Source: Fibrobacter sp. UWH4 (GTDB lineage Bacteria > Fibrobacterota > Fibrobacteria > Fibrobacterales > Fibrobacteraceae). From it: 64,000 nt of DNA. Both the position numbers and the translations under genes were made by a program. Positions 34,701 through 45,173 of this stretch are shown here, piece by piece. The notes below the pieces were generated by a model that saw only the letters and a program-made list of their open reading frames with translations, was not told the origin of the DNA and did no database searches. Position 1 is the first letter of the stretch; every line of letters starts with the position of its first letter. The stretch covers positions 186,001 to 250,000 of the forward strand of contig NZ_FRAY01000004.1 in the NCBI RefSeq assembly GCF_900142475.1, given 5' to 3'.

Positions 34701-34969
34701 GTTTCGTTGTAAAGGCAAACGGAAGCACCCGAATATTCACTCGGGTCGAGCTTGATGTTGAGGGCAGCCTTGGACTTGTAGCCGCCGTCCTTAGTGATAG
34801 TGATACCCTTGCTCTTGCCGCCGTAAGCGTAGTCGAAGCCACCCTGACGATATTGATCGTCAAAGAACTTGTAAGGAACTACGCGCGGAGCTTTCGGCTG
34901 AGCCATTGTAGCCGTCACGCCGAAGCCGAGGAGGGCGACGGTAGCGGCAGTCAATGTACGCTTCATCAT
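31781..34969 (-). CDS. Secreted GH51 endoglucanase with N-terminal CBM-like modules
   Basis: 1062 residues. A signal peptide (to about residue 23, TATMAQ) is followed by two or three related beta-sandwich modules (about 30-205, 230-420, 455-620) with repeated features such as KVRNKGGLYFWIKGKLGGEK and VRFSIDKSG, like CBM11/CBM30-type domains. The catalytic domain (about 640-1062) has Glu762 in WEIGNEVYGNW as acid/base and Glu881 in LWLTEWNSVDF as nucleophile; their separation of 119 residues equals that of known GH51 enzymes. It resembles endoglucanase F (Cel51A) of Fibrobacter succinogenes in size and plan. AAAGGA precedes the start. It cleaves beta-glucan chains outside the cell. Confidence 0.85.
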   Translation of the reverse strand: MMKRTLTAATVALLGFGVTATMAQPKAPRVVPYKFFDDQYRQGGFDYAYGGKSKGITITKDGGYKSKAALNIKLDPSEYSGASVCLYNETFDLNKFLLDSKLEFMIKGKKGGESVKVGLLDEEISDGKKTQVVLPMNKYIEGGAVTTEWKKVSIPLIDFPDRGLYWDNTRKSEFPARIDWDKIAEVRFSIDKSGAKDFEVWVDNIEIVKGNKKAKPKAKIVYWDENNDVINGPKNPEKLDGKVKPVANGVFYSDGLKGFSYSYGGLSAQREADSKTAGNKNVLALYIDNNDWSGVTYSLGEGKYIDLSKVRNKGGLYFWIKGKLGGEKVYVGILDNQGNDIKSQTKISLNDWIEGSKVGTDWKLVKIPLKKFNDKGKAWDANKQAEVAKDVQWNKIQEIRFSVGKGENAGEPGKPAPVTIFVDQITFTETIDWVDPDIKWDNWKSKAPDVVISDFEGKFAKDNWEPSKGPKSKVEVEMPFKSSKLDGNSLNVKHFEMSDWVDVVLDFSKNTANHDNKQRDWTNHWGIMFDVYSERAWQSITVQVGDAGKELFVANTGVPRGRTTVIVPFRAFSKFPYYQPPEAKENGQFDLKGVVSLDFKPGGEGSNGSFEIDNIKLTNQKEVKAAERPALVKVEVKGTGDVLNPNISGGLFGINAALWDGDMLDNPKFKVQTAEYAKRINHGIIRYPGGLRADDDHWKEILDNHDWMVDTDEFLAWLKKTGSNAMFTVNFGSGTEQEAAAWVKHTNIDKKAGIVYWEIGNEVYGNWHPYYEKYGKDGGTIYGKRARKFIEAMKKVDPTIKVAVLGVLDGQWNDNVLKETGDIADGLIVHHYPQHFGEENDFAMLSAPQDLVPIYSRLHKVVDKWTSHFKKDKKIELWLTEWNSVDFNPGPQTISLENGLFVADYLAMLATENVDNAQYWDIHNDITPEGGDYGYLTRSAEECMNCPRPSYWAFQMASDALRGKLLKTEITGDKESLITTYYTENGKKKSLLVINKSPYSDYELKLNIPGFKGKATVQTLDRSTEKLKEGWANDPSKKAKKGVDVSKPIKVGKRTVTLITVE

Positions 34970-35024
34970 ATATCGTATCCTTTTGGTTGTGTTTAGTTTG
35001 GTTTGAAATTAAAAAAATTGAGTA

Positions 35025-35056
35025 AAAAAAGGAAGCACGCGACTTTAAGTCGCGTT
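35025..35056 (-). terminator. Terminator after the DsbA-like gene
   Basis: CGCGACTTTAAGTCGCG (35038-35054) is an almost perfect palindrome; on the minus strand a run of T follows after a few bases. Confidence 0.7.
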
Positions 35057-35079
35057 TACAGATTGAACCGCCAATGCGA

Positions 35080-35814
35080 TTACTTGGCTTCCTTCAGGAG
35101 TTTTTCGACGAGGTCCGGGCTGAAACGGTCCTGACGCTTGCCGTTGATGTAGAAGTTCGGGGTACCCTGCACGCCGACTTCGGCACCGAGCTGGAAATCC
35201 TTGTCGATGCGGGCGTTCATAGCGGAGTCAAGCACCATGTCCTTCTTGAACTGTTCAATGTTCAGGCCAACTTCCTTGGCGACGGCGAGATAAACGGAAT
35301 CGCCGAGTTCGCGGCTATGCGGAGCGAGCGCGTAGCGGTATTCCCAGAACTTGCCCTGCTTGTGTGCTGCGATAGAAGAGGCTGCTGCAGAGCGGGCGTT
35401 CGCATGGAAGCTGAGCGGGAAGTGCTTGTACACGAACTTGATCTGGTCGGGATACTTCTTGTTGAGTTCCTGCATCACAGGAGCGATACGGGAGCAGTAC
35501 GGGCACTGGAACTCGGTAAATTCAACAATCGTGAGCTTCGGGTTCTTGGTGTTGCCAAAGACCGGGCTGTCTTCGTCGGGAATGTCCCAGACCTTGTTGT
35601 CCGCTTCCATTTCGGCACGGGCCTGTTCCAGGGAAATGCCGCGCTTGTCGAGAGCGTACTTGATGATCTCGAATTCTTCCTTGACCTGCTTGAATTCCTT
35701 TTCCAGGTTGTCGAGCCTGGCCTGCTGGTTGAACGAACCGCCGGCGGAAGCCTGATTACAGGCGACGAGACCAGCGAAGCATACTGCGATAGCAACAATG
35801 GGGAGACGTTTCAT
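35080..35814 (-). CDS. DsbA-like thioredoxin-fold lipoprotein
   Basis: 244 residues from the ATG at 35814, with AAAGGAAA upstream. Lipobox GLVAC (Cys19), then a coiled-coil-like helical stretch (about 30-70) and a thioredoxin fold with the redox pair Cys104-Pro-Tyr-Cys107 and the cis-proline GVQGTPNFYING. It should form or exchange disulfides in the periplasm or on the cell surface while anchored by lipid. Its position beside the secreted GH51 gene suggests, but does not prove, a role in folding secreted enzymes. Confidence 0.85.
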   Translation of the reverse strand: MKRLPIVAIAVCFAGLVACNQASAGGSFNQQARLDNLEKEFKQVKEEFEIIKYALDKRGISLEQARAEMEADNKVWDIPDEDSPVFGNTKNPKLTIVEFTEFQCPYCSRIAPVMQELNKKYPDQIKFVYKHFPLSFHANARSAAASSIAAHKQGKFWEYRYALAPHSRELGDSVYLAVAKEVGLNIEQFKKDMVLDSAMNARIDKDFQLGAEVGVQGTPNFYINGKRQDRFSPDLVEKLLKEAK

Positions 35815-35879
35815 GTTTTTCCTTTTGATGTTAAAAAATCTGGGCAAGCACAATACTCGCCTGTGTAAGGGAAATATAT

Positions 35880-36103
35880 AAAAAGTTATTAGTTACTAGT
35901 TGGCAGTTAGCAGAACTTAGAGCTTAGAACTTAGATAAGTTACTAGAAACTTTAAGTTAAATCGTCAACGGGAAATGTAAAGAAAAATCAACCCTAAGAT
36001 CTGAGAACTTAGAGCTTAAAACTTAGAATTTAGAGCTTAGTGTTATTCTACTAAGCTCTAAGAGCGAAGCGGTCTAAGTTCTACCAACTGTCGCGAAGCG
36101 ACC
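35880..36103. repeat. Large TTAGAGC/TTAGAAC heptad cassette before prfC
   Basis: Repeated units AACTTAG, AGCTTAG and AATTTAG in two blocks (35905-35935, 36000-36040), then the complement CTAAGCTCTAAGAGCG...TCTAAGTTCTACCAACT (36050-36090). The ends again carry AGTTGG/CCAACT and GCGAAGCG motifs as in the cassette at 29702. Confidence 0.65.
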
Positions 36104-37669
36104 CTACCCCTGCGAGGTAGCCGCGAAGGTCAGCTTTTCGTAGTTCTTGATAGCAAGGTTCAGACGGTATTCGTTGGGGAACAGGCAAACGAGGTTGCGT
36201 TCCTTGTCCATCATGCAGTCCATGGCGTATTCTTCGGCGAACTTGGCCACATCGGCTTCGGGGCCGGACACCCAGCGGATTCCGTGAGCGGGCACGCGGT
36301 CCAGCGACACATCGGCGCCGTATTCGCTCTGCAGGCGGAACTTGAGCACGTCAAACTGCAACTCGCCCACCACGCCAATCACAGGAATAGCGGACTTGAG
36401 CGGTTCGTACAGCTGAGTCGCACCTTCTTCGCTAAGTTCGGCAAGGCCCTTCGCCATCTGCTTACTCTTAAGCGGGTTCAGCAAAGTCACTCGGGCAAAA
36501 TGTTCCGGAGCAAAATCCGGAATGCCGGTAAAGTTGATTTTTTCGCCGTCAGTCAACGTATCGCCGATGCGGAACAGTCCCGGGTCGTTAATACCCACGA
36601 TATCGCCCGCCCAGGCGTGGTCGATAACTTCCTTGTCTTTCGCGAGGAACGCCGTCGGGGCGGCGAGGCGGATTTCGCGACCCGTGCGCACGTGGTAAAC
36701 CTTTTCGCCACGGGTAAAGCTGCCCGAGCAAATGCGCAGGAATGCAGTGCGGTCACGGTGCTTGGGGTCCATGTTCGCTTGAATCTTGAACACAAACGCA
36801 CTAAAGTCGTTTTCGTCGGGGCTCACCGGACGCTTATCGGTTTCGCGCACCATCGGCGGCGGCGCAAGCTTTGCAAAAGCGTTCAAGAGCTGACGCACGC
36901 CGAAGTTGTTCACCGCAGAACCGAAGAACACGGGGCACATTTCGCCCTTCAGGAACTTTTCGTGATCGAACGGATCCATGGCACCGGTCACCATTTCGTA
37001 TTCTTCCTTGAACTGAGCAACCCAGTTTTCGCCGCACATTTCTACAAGGCGCGGATCGTCGGGGCCTTCCATCTGGATGATTTCCTGATGGCCTTCTTCT
37101 TTATTGAAGGTGTGGAAGGTGTTTTCGGCAATGGAATACACGCCCTTGAAGAGCTTACCCACGCCAATCGGGAGTGTAAAGGGGGCGACCTTGATTTTCA
37201 AGATGCTTTCGATTTCGTCGAGCAGGTCGAGTACGTGGCGACCATCCAAGTCCATCTTGTTGATGAACGTGATGATGGGCGTATGACGCATGCGGCACAC
37301 GTCCATGAGCTTGATGGTCTGCTTTTCAACACCGTTCACGCTATCGATAAGCACGAGGGCAGCATCCACGGCGGTGAGTGCGCGGTAGGTATCTTCGCAG
37401 AAGTCCTGGTGCCCCGGGGTATCGACCAGATTGAACATGCAACCTTCGAAGGGGAAATTCAGCACGGAACTCGAAACCGAAATACCACGCTGCTGTTCAA
37501 TCTTCATCCAGTCACTCACGGTGTAGCTGCGGTTTGCCTTGGCGCGCACGTGGCCCGCTTCGCGGATGACATTTCCGTACCAGAGGAACTTTTCGGTGAT
37601 AGTGGTTTTACCCGCGTCAGGGTGGCTGACAATAGCAAAAGTGCGGCGTTTTTCGATTTCTGCGTTCAT
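36104..37669 (-). CDS. prfC: Peptide chain release factor 3
   Basis: 521 residues. GTPase motifs: G1 SHPDAGKTT, G2 region around RGISVSSSVL, G3 DTPGHQDF, G4 NKMD. The rest matches RF3 domains II-III (LQFDVLKFRLQSEYGADV). It removes RF1/RF2 from the ribosome after termination. The start at 37669 has no Shine-Dalgarno sequence; TATTTA ends seven bases upstream. Flanked on both sides by heptad repeats, and the stop codon lies at the edge of one. Confidence 0.95.
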   Translation of the reverse strand: MNAEIEKRRTFAIVSHPDAGKTTITEKFLWYGNVIREAGHVRAKANRSYTVSDWMKIEQQRGISVSSSVLNFPFEGCMFNLVDTPGHQDFCEDTYRALTAVDAALVLIDSVNGVEKQTIKLMDVCRMRHTPIITFINKMDLDGRHVLDLLDEIESILKIKVAPFTLPIGVGKLFKGVYSIAENTFHTFNKEEGHQEIIQMEGPDDPRLVEMCGENWVAQFKEEYEMVTGAMDPFDHEKFLKGEMCPVFFGSAVNNFGVRQLLNAFAKLAPPPMVRETDKRPVSPDENDFSAFVFKIQANMDPKHRDRTAFLRICSGSFTRGEKVYHVRTGREIRLAAPTAFLAKDKEVIDHAWAGDIVGINDPGLFRIGDTLTDGEKINFTGIPDFAPEHFARVTLLNPLKSKQMAKGLAELSEEGATQLYEPLKSAIPVIGVVGELQFDVLKFRLQSEYGADVSLDRVPAHGIRWVSGPEADVAKFAEEYAMDCMMDKERNLVCLFPNEYRLNLAIKNYEKLTFAATSQG

Positions 37670-37679
37670 AGAACCGTAA

Positions 37680-37706
37680 ATAGTGGTTAGTGATTAGTGA
37701 TTAGGA
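37680..37706. repeat. GTGATTA heptad repeats between prfC and thiC
   Basis: TAGTGGTTAGTGATTAGTGATTAGG: three and a half copies of a 7-base unit, the same family as 28229. Confidence 0.65.
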
Positions 37707-37759
37707 CACAATCATTTTCGAGTGCAAATATAGCAATTCGTGTTCTTTTCTATATTTAG

Positions 37760-39496
<1,737 letters not shown>

Positions 39497-39512
39497 AGCT
39501 TTCGAAAAGCGG

Positions 39513-39541
39513 AAACAGGGATTCTCAATCCCTGTTTTTCT
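39513..39541 (+). terminator. Terminator after thiC
   Basis: AAACAGGGATT (39513-39523) pairs perfectly with AATCCCTGTTT (39527-39537), 3-base loop, then T run. Confidence 0.9.
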
Positions 39542-39581
39542 ATAATTACCCCTGTAAAACATTCCAAGACAGGTTACCCTT

Positions 39582-40352
39582 ATGGAAATCAACAAGGACA
39601 TTGCCGACATCCGAGCAGCCGAAGCCATTCTTCACAAAAAGAAGAAGTACCTGCTGTGCTATCATAATTTTAACGTGAAAAACTGCAAGAAATCCGCCGA
39701 AGAAATTCGAAAGATTGCCGCTGCCGCCGGTTCACCCATCTCGATTGCCGTCGTTCCCTCTATCGGGGGCGTTCCCGAATCCGAAGCCGACGCCTTCCGT
39801 GAAGAAATCGGCAAGTTCGTGCAGGAAGGCTACGAAATCTTGCTCCACGGAGTGCGCCACAACGCAGACCTGTTCATCAAGCGTAATCCCATCGGCAAGC
39901 TCGCGCTCGCCATTTCGCACAACGGGGCCGAATTTGCAGGCCTGAACAAGAAACTTTCGCAAATGCTCCTGAACCGAAGCATCGCCCTCTGGAAGGCACA
40001 CGGCTTTGGCCGCCCATCCGGATTCATTGCCCCGGTCTGGCTCGACAACAAGCACCTCAAGAAACAGGTGCTCGAAGAATTCAACTTTTACGAAGACATG
40101 CTCTACATTTACCGTAAAGTCGGTAAGAAAGTAAAGCAGTCTTTCTCGCAGATTTTGACCTTCTCAATTTTCCCTCAGGCCCTCCTCGGAGCCATGCAGG
40201 TCTTCTCGCGCCTCGCCCTCCTCATTTACAGGGGTACACCTCGCCTGGTGATCCACGCCGGTGATATGAAGGCCATGGGCGAACAAAACCTTCTCTCGCT
40301 CGTCAAATTCGCCTCGAACCACCGTGAAAAGATCATGTACCAGGATCTATAA
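39582..40352 (+). CDS. Polysaccharide deacetylase-like protein (DUF2334-like)
   Basis: 256 residues. The order LLCYHNF, an acidic segment (GVPESEAD), ILLHGVRHNADL and a later LVIHAGDM resembles the DUF2334 branch of carbohydrate deacetylases, in which Asp and His residues bind a metal; the first Asp is replaced by Asn (YHNF). No signal peptide is seen; a hydrophobic stretch (about 200-215) might associate with membrane. It lies 18 bases before the acyl-CoA synthetase and is probably co-transcribed, which hints at envelope lipid or glycan metabolism. Confidence 0.62.
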   Translation: MEINKDIADIRAAEAILHKKKKYLLCYHNFNVKNCKKSAEEIRKIAAAAGSPISIAVVPSIGGVPESEADAFREEIGKFVQEGYEILLHGVRHNADLFIKRNPIGKLALAISHNGAEFAGLNKKLSQMLLNRSIALWKAHGFGRPSGFIAPVWLDNKHLKKQVLEEFNFYEDMLYIYRKVGKKVKQSFSQILTFSIFPQALLGAMQVFSRLALLIYRGTPRLVIHAGDMKAMGEQNLLSLVKFASNHREKIMYQDL

Positions 40353-40370
40353 GAGACCGGAGAGACACAA

Positions 40371-42104
40371 ATGATACTCAATAGATTCCTAACACGAACC
40401 GAGTACTCCTCTTACGAGGATCTCTACGAAAACTTTAAGCTCAATATTCCCGATGACTTTAACTTCGCCTACGACGTGGTCGACGAATACGCGAAGACCG
40501 AACCCAAGCGTGAAGCTTTAGTCTGGTGCGATGACAACGACGAAAGCCATATTTTTACCTTCAAGGACCTTTCGATCGCCTCGCAGCGTACCGCGAACTT
40601 TTTGATAGAAAAGGGAATCAAGAAAGGCGACCGCGTGATGCTGATTTTGCGCCGTCGCTACGAATTCTGGTTCTTCCTCTTGGCGCTCCACCGCATTGGT
40701 GCCATTGCCATTCCGGCAACGAACATGCTCGCCGCCGAAGACCTGGAATACCGCTTTAAGGCCGCCGACATCAAGATGGTCGTCTCTTATGACGATCCGG
40801 CACTCCAAAAGGAAATCGACACCGCCTGCGAACACACGCACATTGTCGAAACGCTCGTGACCATCGGACAGTCCCGTCAGAACTGGATTAGCTTCTACGA
40901 CGACTACGAAATCTGCCCGCCGAGTTTCCCGCGCCCCACAGGCGATGCCGCCACGCACAACGACGACATCATGATCGTCTACTTTACCAGCGGCACCAGC
41001 AGCAACCCGAAAATGGTCGCCCACACCTTCAGCTACCCACTCGGCCACATTGTGACCGCCAAGTACTGGCAGAACGTGATTGACGGAGGCCGCCACCTGA
41101 CCGTTGCCGAAACCGGCTGGGCCAAGGCGCTCTGGGGCAAAATTTACGGCCAGTGGATTGCAGGCTCTGCCGTATTCACCTACGACATGAACGTGTTCAT
41201 TCCTGGCAAGCTGCTCGAAAAGATGCAGGAATACAAGGTGACCACCTTCTGTGCGCCGCCGACCGTTTACCGCTACATACTGCAGCACGGCGTCGAAAAG
41301 TACGACCTTTCTAGCCTCAAGTACTGCACCACCGCAGGCGAGGCTTTGAACCTCGACATTTACAAGAAGTTCTTCGAAAAGACGGGGCTCCGCCTGCACG
41401 AAGGCTACGGCCAGACCGAACTGACGCTTACGGCGGGCAACTTCGAATGGATGGAACCGCGCCCGGGTTCTATGGGCAAGCCCTCCCCCGGCTACCGTAT
41501 GGATGTCGTAGATGCCGACGGCAAGAGCTGCGGTCCCGACGAAGTCGGCGAAATCATCATCAAGATTGACGAAGGCAAGCCCTTCGGCATGTTCGGCGGC
41601 TACTACCGCGACGAAGAACGCACCCAGAAAGTATTCGAGGGCGGCGTTTACCATACCGGTGACACCGCTACCCGCGACAAGGACGGTTTCTTCTGGTTCG
41701 TGGGCCGTACCGACGACTTGATCAAGAGTTCCGGCTACCGCATCAGCCCCTTCGAAGTCGAAGAAGTGCTCCACAAGCACCCGGCCGTCTTGGAAGTAGC
41801 TGTGACTGGCGTCGAAGACAAGTCCCGCGGACAGGCCGTGAAGGCAACCGTCGTGCTCCAGAAGGGCTACGAAGCCTCCAAGGAACTCGCGAAGGAAATC
41901 CAGCTGTTCGCAAAGAACGTGGCCGCCTCTTACAAGAGCCCGCGTATCATCGACTTTGTGTCGGAGCTGCCGAAGACCATCAGCGGAAAAATCCGCCGCG
42001 CCTCAATCCGCGACAAGGATAAGGAAGACGCTAACGCTGCTAACGCCGCCAAGGACACCGCCAACACGGAACAGTCCAAGACCGACGAAAGCGCGTCCTC
42101 CTGA
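40371..42104 (+). CDS. Acyl-CoA synthetase, AMP-forming (medium-chain type)
   Basis: 577 residues. ANL superfamily motifs: YFTSGTSSNPKMVAH (P-loop), CTTAGEALN, EGYGQTELT, HTGDTATRDKDGFFWFVGRTDDLIKSSGYRISPFEVE split over the A4-A8 regions, and the catalytic Lys in KTISGKIRR. It matches the medium-chain/acetyl-like ACSM group. It joins a carboxylic acid to CoA at the cost of ATP. GGAGA precedes the ATG. The C-terminal 25 residues (DANAANAAKDTANTEQS) are a low-complexity tail absent from typical members. Confidence 0.88.
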   Translation: MILNRFLTRTEYSSYEDLYENFKLNIPDDFNFAYDVVDEYAKTEPKREALVWCDDNDESHIFTFKDLSIASQRTANFLIEKGIKKGDRVMLILRRRYEFWFFLLALHRIGAIAIPATNMLAAEDLEYRFKAADIKMVVSYDDPALQKEIDTACEHTHIVETLVTIGQSRQNWISFYDDYEICPPSFPRPTGDAATHNDDIMIVYFTSGTSSNPKMVAHTFSYPLGHIVTAKYWQNVIDGGRHLTVAETGWAKALWGKIYGQWIAGSAVFTYDMNVFIPGKLLEKMQEYKVTTFCAPPTVYRYILQHGVEKYDLSSLKYCTTAGEALNLDIYKKFFEKTGLRLHEGYGQTELTLTAGNFEWMEPRPGSMGKPSPGYRMDVVDADGKSCGPDEVGEIIIKIDEGKPFGMFGGYYRDEERTQKVFEGGVYHTGDTATRDKDGFFWFVGRTDDLIKSSGYRISPFEVEEVLHKHPAVLEVAVTGVEDKSRGQAVKATVVLQKGYEASKELAKEIQLFAKNVAASYKSPRIIDFVSELPKTISGKIRRASIRDKDKEDANAANAAKDTANTEQSKTDESASS

Positions 42105-42149
42105 ATGACTCGCAAAACAGTCCGAAACTAGCCGAAAGGTCTATAATGA

Positions 42150-42179
42150 AAAGTCCCCAGCATAAAAGCTGGGGGCTTT
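42150..42179. terminator. Bidirectional terminator
   Basis: AAAGTCCCCAGC (42150-42161) pairs over 12 positions with GCTGGGGGCTTT (42168-42179), serving both the acyl-CoA synthetase and the convergent lipoprotein. Confidence 0.85.
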
Positions 42180-42192
42180 CAATTTCATACAG

Positions 42193-43140
42193 CTACTGTT
42201 CTGCCGGATTCTCGACCGGAGTATCCTCTGAAGCTTCTTTCGGTACTTCAGCCGAAACCTCATTTGGGACCCTTGTCAAGTCTAGCGATGTCGCATACAG
42301 AGAGCCATCCTCATTCAAGCGAAGAGCGGCCCATTTCATCGCATCATCCTTGATTTCGATATCCCAACATTCAGAATCGCCACCCGTGGAATCGGCCCAG
42401 CGAGAGCAAAGCAGTTTTCCATAGACAAAATACTCCGAAACCGCATTCGACGTAAGCTCCCAATTTTCGCCGGTTTTCAGGTAATGGGCAAAAGTACCAT
42501 CGGTATTGTACTGCCAACGATGCAGTTCTTCGATATTAACCGGTTGCACATCTTCAACAATCTTGTCCTTTTTGCCCTTTCTGGCTTTTTTGTTCTCGGC
42601 AGCTTTTTCCATTTCGGCCGGTTCATCTTGTTCTACAATCAACTTACCTTCCCATGTTCCGATAATTTCTTTGGCAAAATCATCCGTCACACGAGTGAAC
42701 CGCGTTCTGATGGGTCCAACATTTTTGATTGTATCGCCATTGTCGATAACGATGGCATGAGATGTCGCGTCCAATTCGTTGTCATTGACAAAATTGATTG
42801 CATGTCTGTGGAAACTCTGCACATTTTCGTTGGGTTGTACGCTCCAGAAGAGAACATTTTCTTCTATTTCGAGTTTAAATTCAGCCTTGTTCAGCCATAT
42901 CTTATTGCCAAAGGCTGCGCTCTGAAAACCCTTCTGGGCCGAATAAATGGTGAACGCCTCCTTACCATTTGTCGGCAAAGCCTTCCCATCTATATCAGTC
43001 ATCACCCAACGACCGATTACCTTTTTGTCAATTTTATCTGTCGGAAAATCGAAATCCGATTTCTTTTTTTCGGAACACGACATCAGCATCCCGACACCGA
43101 CAATCACCGCTCCAACGAGCAATTTTTGCATCGTTTTCAT
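42193..43140 (-). CDS. Lipoprotein, unknown function
   Basis: About 315 residues from the ATG at 43140, preceded by AAGGAGGG. The signal ends LMSC (Cys22). The body has two similar stretches, VIGRWVMTDIDGKAL (about 40) and IIGTWEGKLIVEQ (about 155), the typical opening of lipocalin-like beta barrels, so it may contain two lipocalin-like domains. A Lys-rich loop (AAENKKARKGKKDK) lies between strands. Probably faces the periplasm. No firm family. Confidence 0.6.
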   Translation of the reverse strand: MKTMQKLLVGAVIVGVGMLMSCSEKKKSDFDFPTDKIDKKVIGRWVMTDIDGKALPTNGKEAFTIYSAQKGFQSAAFGNKIWLNKAEFKLEIEENVLFWSVQPNENVQSFHRHAINFVNDNELDATSHAIVIDNGDTIKNVGPIRTRFTRVTDDFAKEIIGTWEGKLIVEQDEPAEMEKAAENKKARKGKKDKIVEDVQPVNIEELHRWQYNTDGTFAHYLKTGENWELTSNAVSEYFVYGKLLCSRWADSTGGDSECWDIEIKDDAMKWAALRLNEDGSLYATSLDLTRVPNEVSAEVPKEASEDTPVENPAEQ

Positions 43141-43461
43141 AATTCCCTCCTTTCTTAGGTTAATTTTACTTAACATTTATAAAATAACCTTTTTTTTTCA
43201 AATAAGCTAAAAAAAATGATTTTTCCGATGTTTTTTTCGACTTTATCTAAAAAATCATCCCCAAAAAGGCCTAATCCCCTTAAATTTGTTACTTAAATGC
43301 AATTTGTCGATTTCGTCTCTCGGCACAAACCTGGAAATTGTCAGGACGGGGCAAGACAACAAAAAACATAATTAAAATCGCAGCAAAACTATACAAGTAA
43401 GTATAAATAAAACAAGAAACCATCTTTTGTGCGGCAGTGATTTTTTTCTATATTCCCAGCC
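43141..43461. other. AT-rich gap, only promoter seen
   Basis: A divergent intergenic region with A and T runs and no ORF, stable hairpin or repeat of the classes described elsewhere. The only supported element is TATATT at 43449-43454, seven bases before fabF. The left half should contain the lipoprotein promoter, but none could be singled out. Confidence 0.5.
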
Positions 43462-44709
43462 ATGACTAAAAGACGCGTAGTAATCACAGGTATGGGAGCC
43501 GTGACTCCCATTGGCAAGAACATTAACGATTTTTGGGCTGCCATTCGCGAAGGCAAGTGCGGAGTCGGCCCCATCACCCTTTTTGACGCAAGCAGCTGTC
43601 CGGTAAAGATTGCGGCCGAGGTCAAGGACTTTAAGCCCGAAGAACACGATATCGACCCCAAGGAAGCCCGCCGCATGGCCCGCTTCACGCAATTCCTGCT
43701 CGCCGCCTCCAAAGAAGCGGTCAAAGACGCAAGCCTTACGCCCGAAGACTTAGCCCAGGATACCACGGGTATTGTCGCTGGTACGGGCCTCGGCGGTATG
43801 GACATTATCGATTCCACCTACACGCAGTATATGAATGGCGGCAAGCGCAAGGTTTCGCCCCTCGCCATGCCGCAGCTGATTCCGAACGAAGCAGGCGCAA
43901 ATGTGTCTATCGCCCTCGGCATCACGGGTCAGGCCCACACGGTCTGCACCGCCTGTGCCTCGGGCACCGACGCCATCGGTGTCGCCCTCGACGCCATCCG
44001 CTCGGGTCGCCTGGACATCTGCCTTGCCGGTGGTTCCGAAAGCGGCATTACCGACTACAGCATCAAGAGCTTTGCCGGCATGCACGCCCTTACAGACAAA
44101 TTCAACGATTGTCCCGAAAAGGCCAGCCGCCCGTTCGACTTGAACCGCTCCGGTTTTGTGATGGGTGAAGGCGGTGCAGTGATGATTCTCGAAGAATTGG
44201 AACATGCCAAAGCCCGCGGCGCTAAGATTTACGCCGAGCTCGCCGGCTACGGTGCTTCTGCCGACGCTTACCACATCACAAGCCCGCGCCCGGGTGGAGA
44301 AACCTGCGCGAAGGCTCTCACCCGCGCCATCAAGGATGCAGGCATTGCCCCGACCGACATCGACTACTACAATGCCCATGGAACCTCGACGCACTTGAAC
44401 GACGCCACCGAAACCGCTATGCTCAAGGTCGCCCTCGGTGATCACGCCTACAAGATCAAGGTGTCCAGCACCAAAAGCATGACAGGCCACTGCGTCGGTG
44501 CCGCCGGTGTGTGCGAGGCCATCGTCTCGACTCTTGCGATTCGCGACTCGTTCTACCCCGCCACCATCAACTACGAGACTCCGGATCCGGAATGCGACCT
44601 CGATTACGTTCCGAACAAAGGCGTCGAAGGCAACATCGACGTCGCCGCGTCCGCCTCACTTGGGTTCGGCGGCCATAACGGCGTCGTGATTATCAAGAAA
44701 TACAAATAG
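43462..44709 (+). CDS. fabF: 3-oxoacyl-ACP synthase II
   Basis: 415 residues. Condensing enzyme of fatty-acid elongation. Cys165 in CTACASGTD is the acyl acceptor, and the two His lie in NAHGTSTHLND and STKSMTGHCVGAAG. The N-terminus RVVITGMGAVTPIG and the C-terminus LGFGGHNG are diagnostic. It stands alone, without acpP or fabD nearby. There is no Shine-Dalgarno sequence; the TATATT box lies 7 bases before the ATG, so the mRNA is probably leaderless. Confidence 0.95.
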   Translation: MTKRRVVITGMGAVTPIGKNINDFWAAIREGKCGVGPITLFDASSCPVKIAAEVKDFKPEEHDIDPKEARRMARFTQFLLAASKEAVKDASLTPEDLAQDTTGIVAGTGLGGMDIIDSTYTQYMNGGKRKVSPLAMPQLIPNEAGANVSIALGITGQAHTVCTACASGTDAIGVALDAIRSGRLDICLAGGSESGITDYSIKSFAGMHALTDKFNDCPEKASRPFDLNRSGFVMGEGGAVMILEELEHAKARGAKIYAELAGYGASADAYHITSPRPGGETCAKALTRAIKDAGIAPTDIDYYNAHGTSTHLNDATETAMLKVALGDHAYKIKVSSTKSMTGHCVGAAGVCEAIVSTLAIRDSFYPATINYETPDPECDLDYVPNKGVEGNIDVAASASLGFGGHNGVVIIKKYK

Positions 44710-44753
44710 AACTTAGTTGGAAGAACTTAGAGCTTAGAGAAATCTCTAAGCTT
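44710..44753. repeat. Short TTAGAGC heptad hairpin
   Basis: ACTTAGTTGGAAGAACTTAGAGCTTAGAGA followed by TCTCTAAGC: a reduced form of the cassettes at 29702 and 35880. It overlaps the end of ruvX, whose stop codon lies in the right arm. Confidence 0.55.
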
Positions 44754-45159
44754 GTTCATCAAGCCATCGTTGTAAAATAATCGCAGCGGCCAACTGGTCA
44801 ATGACCGCCTTATTCTTTTGCTTTTTCTTCTTGCTAAAGTAAGAGGTTTTTTCTTGCGCCTGCACGCTGGAATACGATTCGTCCTGCGTGTACACAGGCA
44901 TGCCCGGAAAACGCGTTTTCAAGTCTTCGATGAACTTCTCCACCACCACGTTCTTGCCGTCTTTACGGCCATCGGGGTGATACGGCATTCCCACCACAAA
45001 AGCGTCAACCTTATTGATTTTCACCAACTCATCCAGGCGAACAAACAGGTTTGTCGTCTTCTGGTCAATCGTTTCTCGCGAAAAAGCCATACGGAACTCG
45101 GAATCGGCAAAAGCGACCCCGACGCGGTGTTCACCATAATCAAGCGCAAGGTAGTTCAT
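44746..45159 (-). CDS. ruvX: Holliday junction resolvase-like RuvX (YqgF)
   Basis: 137 residues, RNase H-like fold. N-terminal LALDYGEHRVGVAFAD carries the first catalytic Asp (Asp7), VVGMPYHPDGRKDG the middle strand, and YTQDESYSSVQAQ the further acidic residue. The family processes pre-16S rRNA 5' ends in E. coli and was earlier proposed as a junction resolvase. The last codons run into a heptad repeat. It follows the V-ATPase terminator and has its own AT-rich promoter region. Confidence 0.88.
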   Translation of the reverse strand: MNYLALDYGEHRVGVAFADSEFRMAFSRETIDQKTTNLFVRLDELVKINKVDAFVVGMPYHPDGRKDGKNVVVEKFIEDLKTRFPGMPVYTQDESYSSVQAQEKTSYFSKKKKQKNKAVIDQLAAAIILQRWLDEQA

Positions 45160-45173
45160 AATTAGATATAATT

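Noticed and set aside
32201-34996. 931-residue plus-strand ORF
   Set aside because: Antisense shadow of the GH51 gene; no domain signatures.
29702-36103. CRISPR-like array in the TTAGAGC repeats
   Set aside because: Units are only 7 bases, contiguous and degenerate, with no spacers of constant length and no cas genes.
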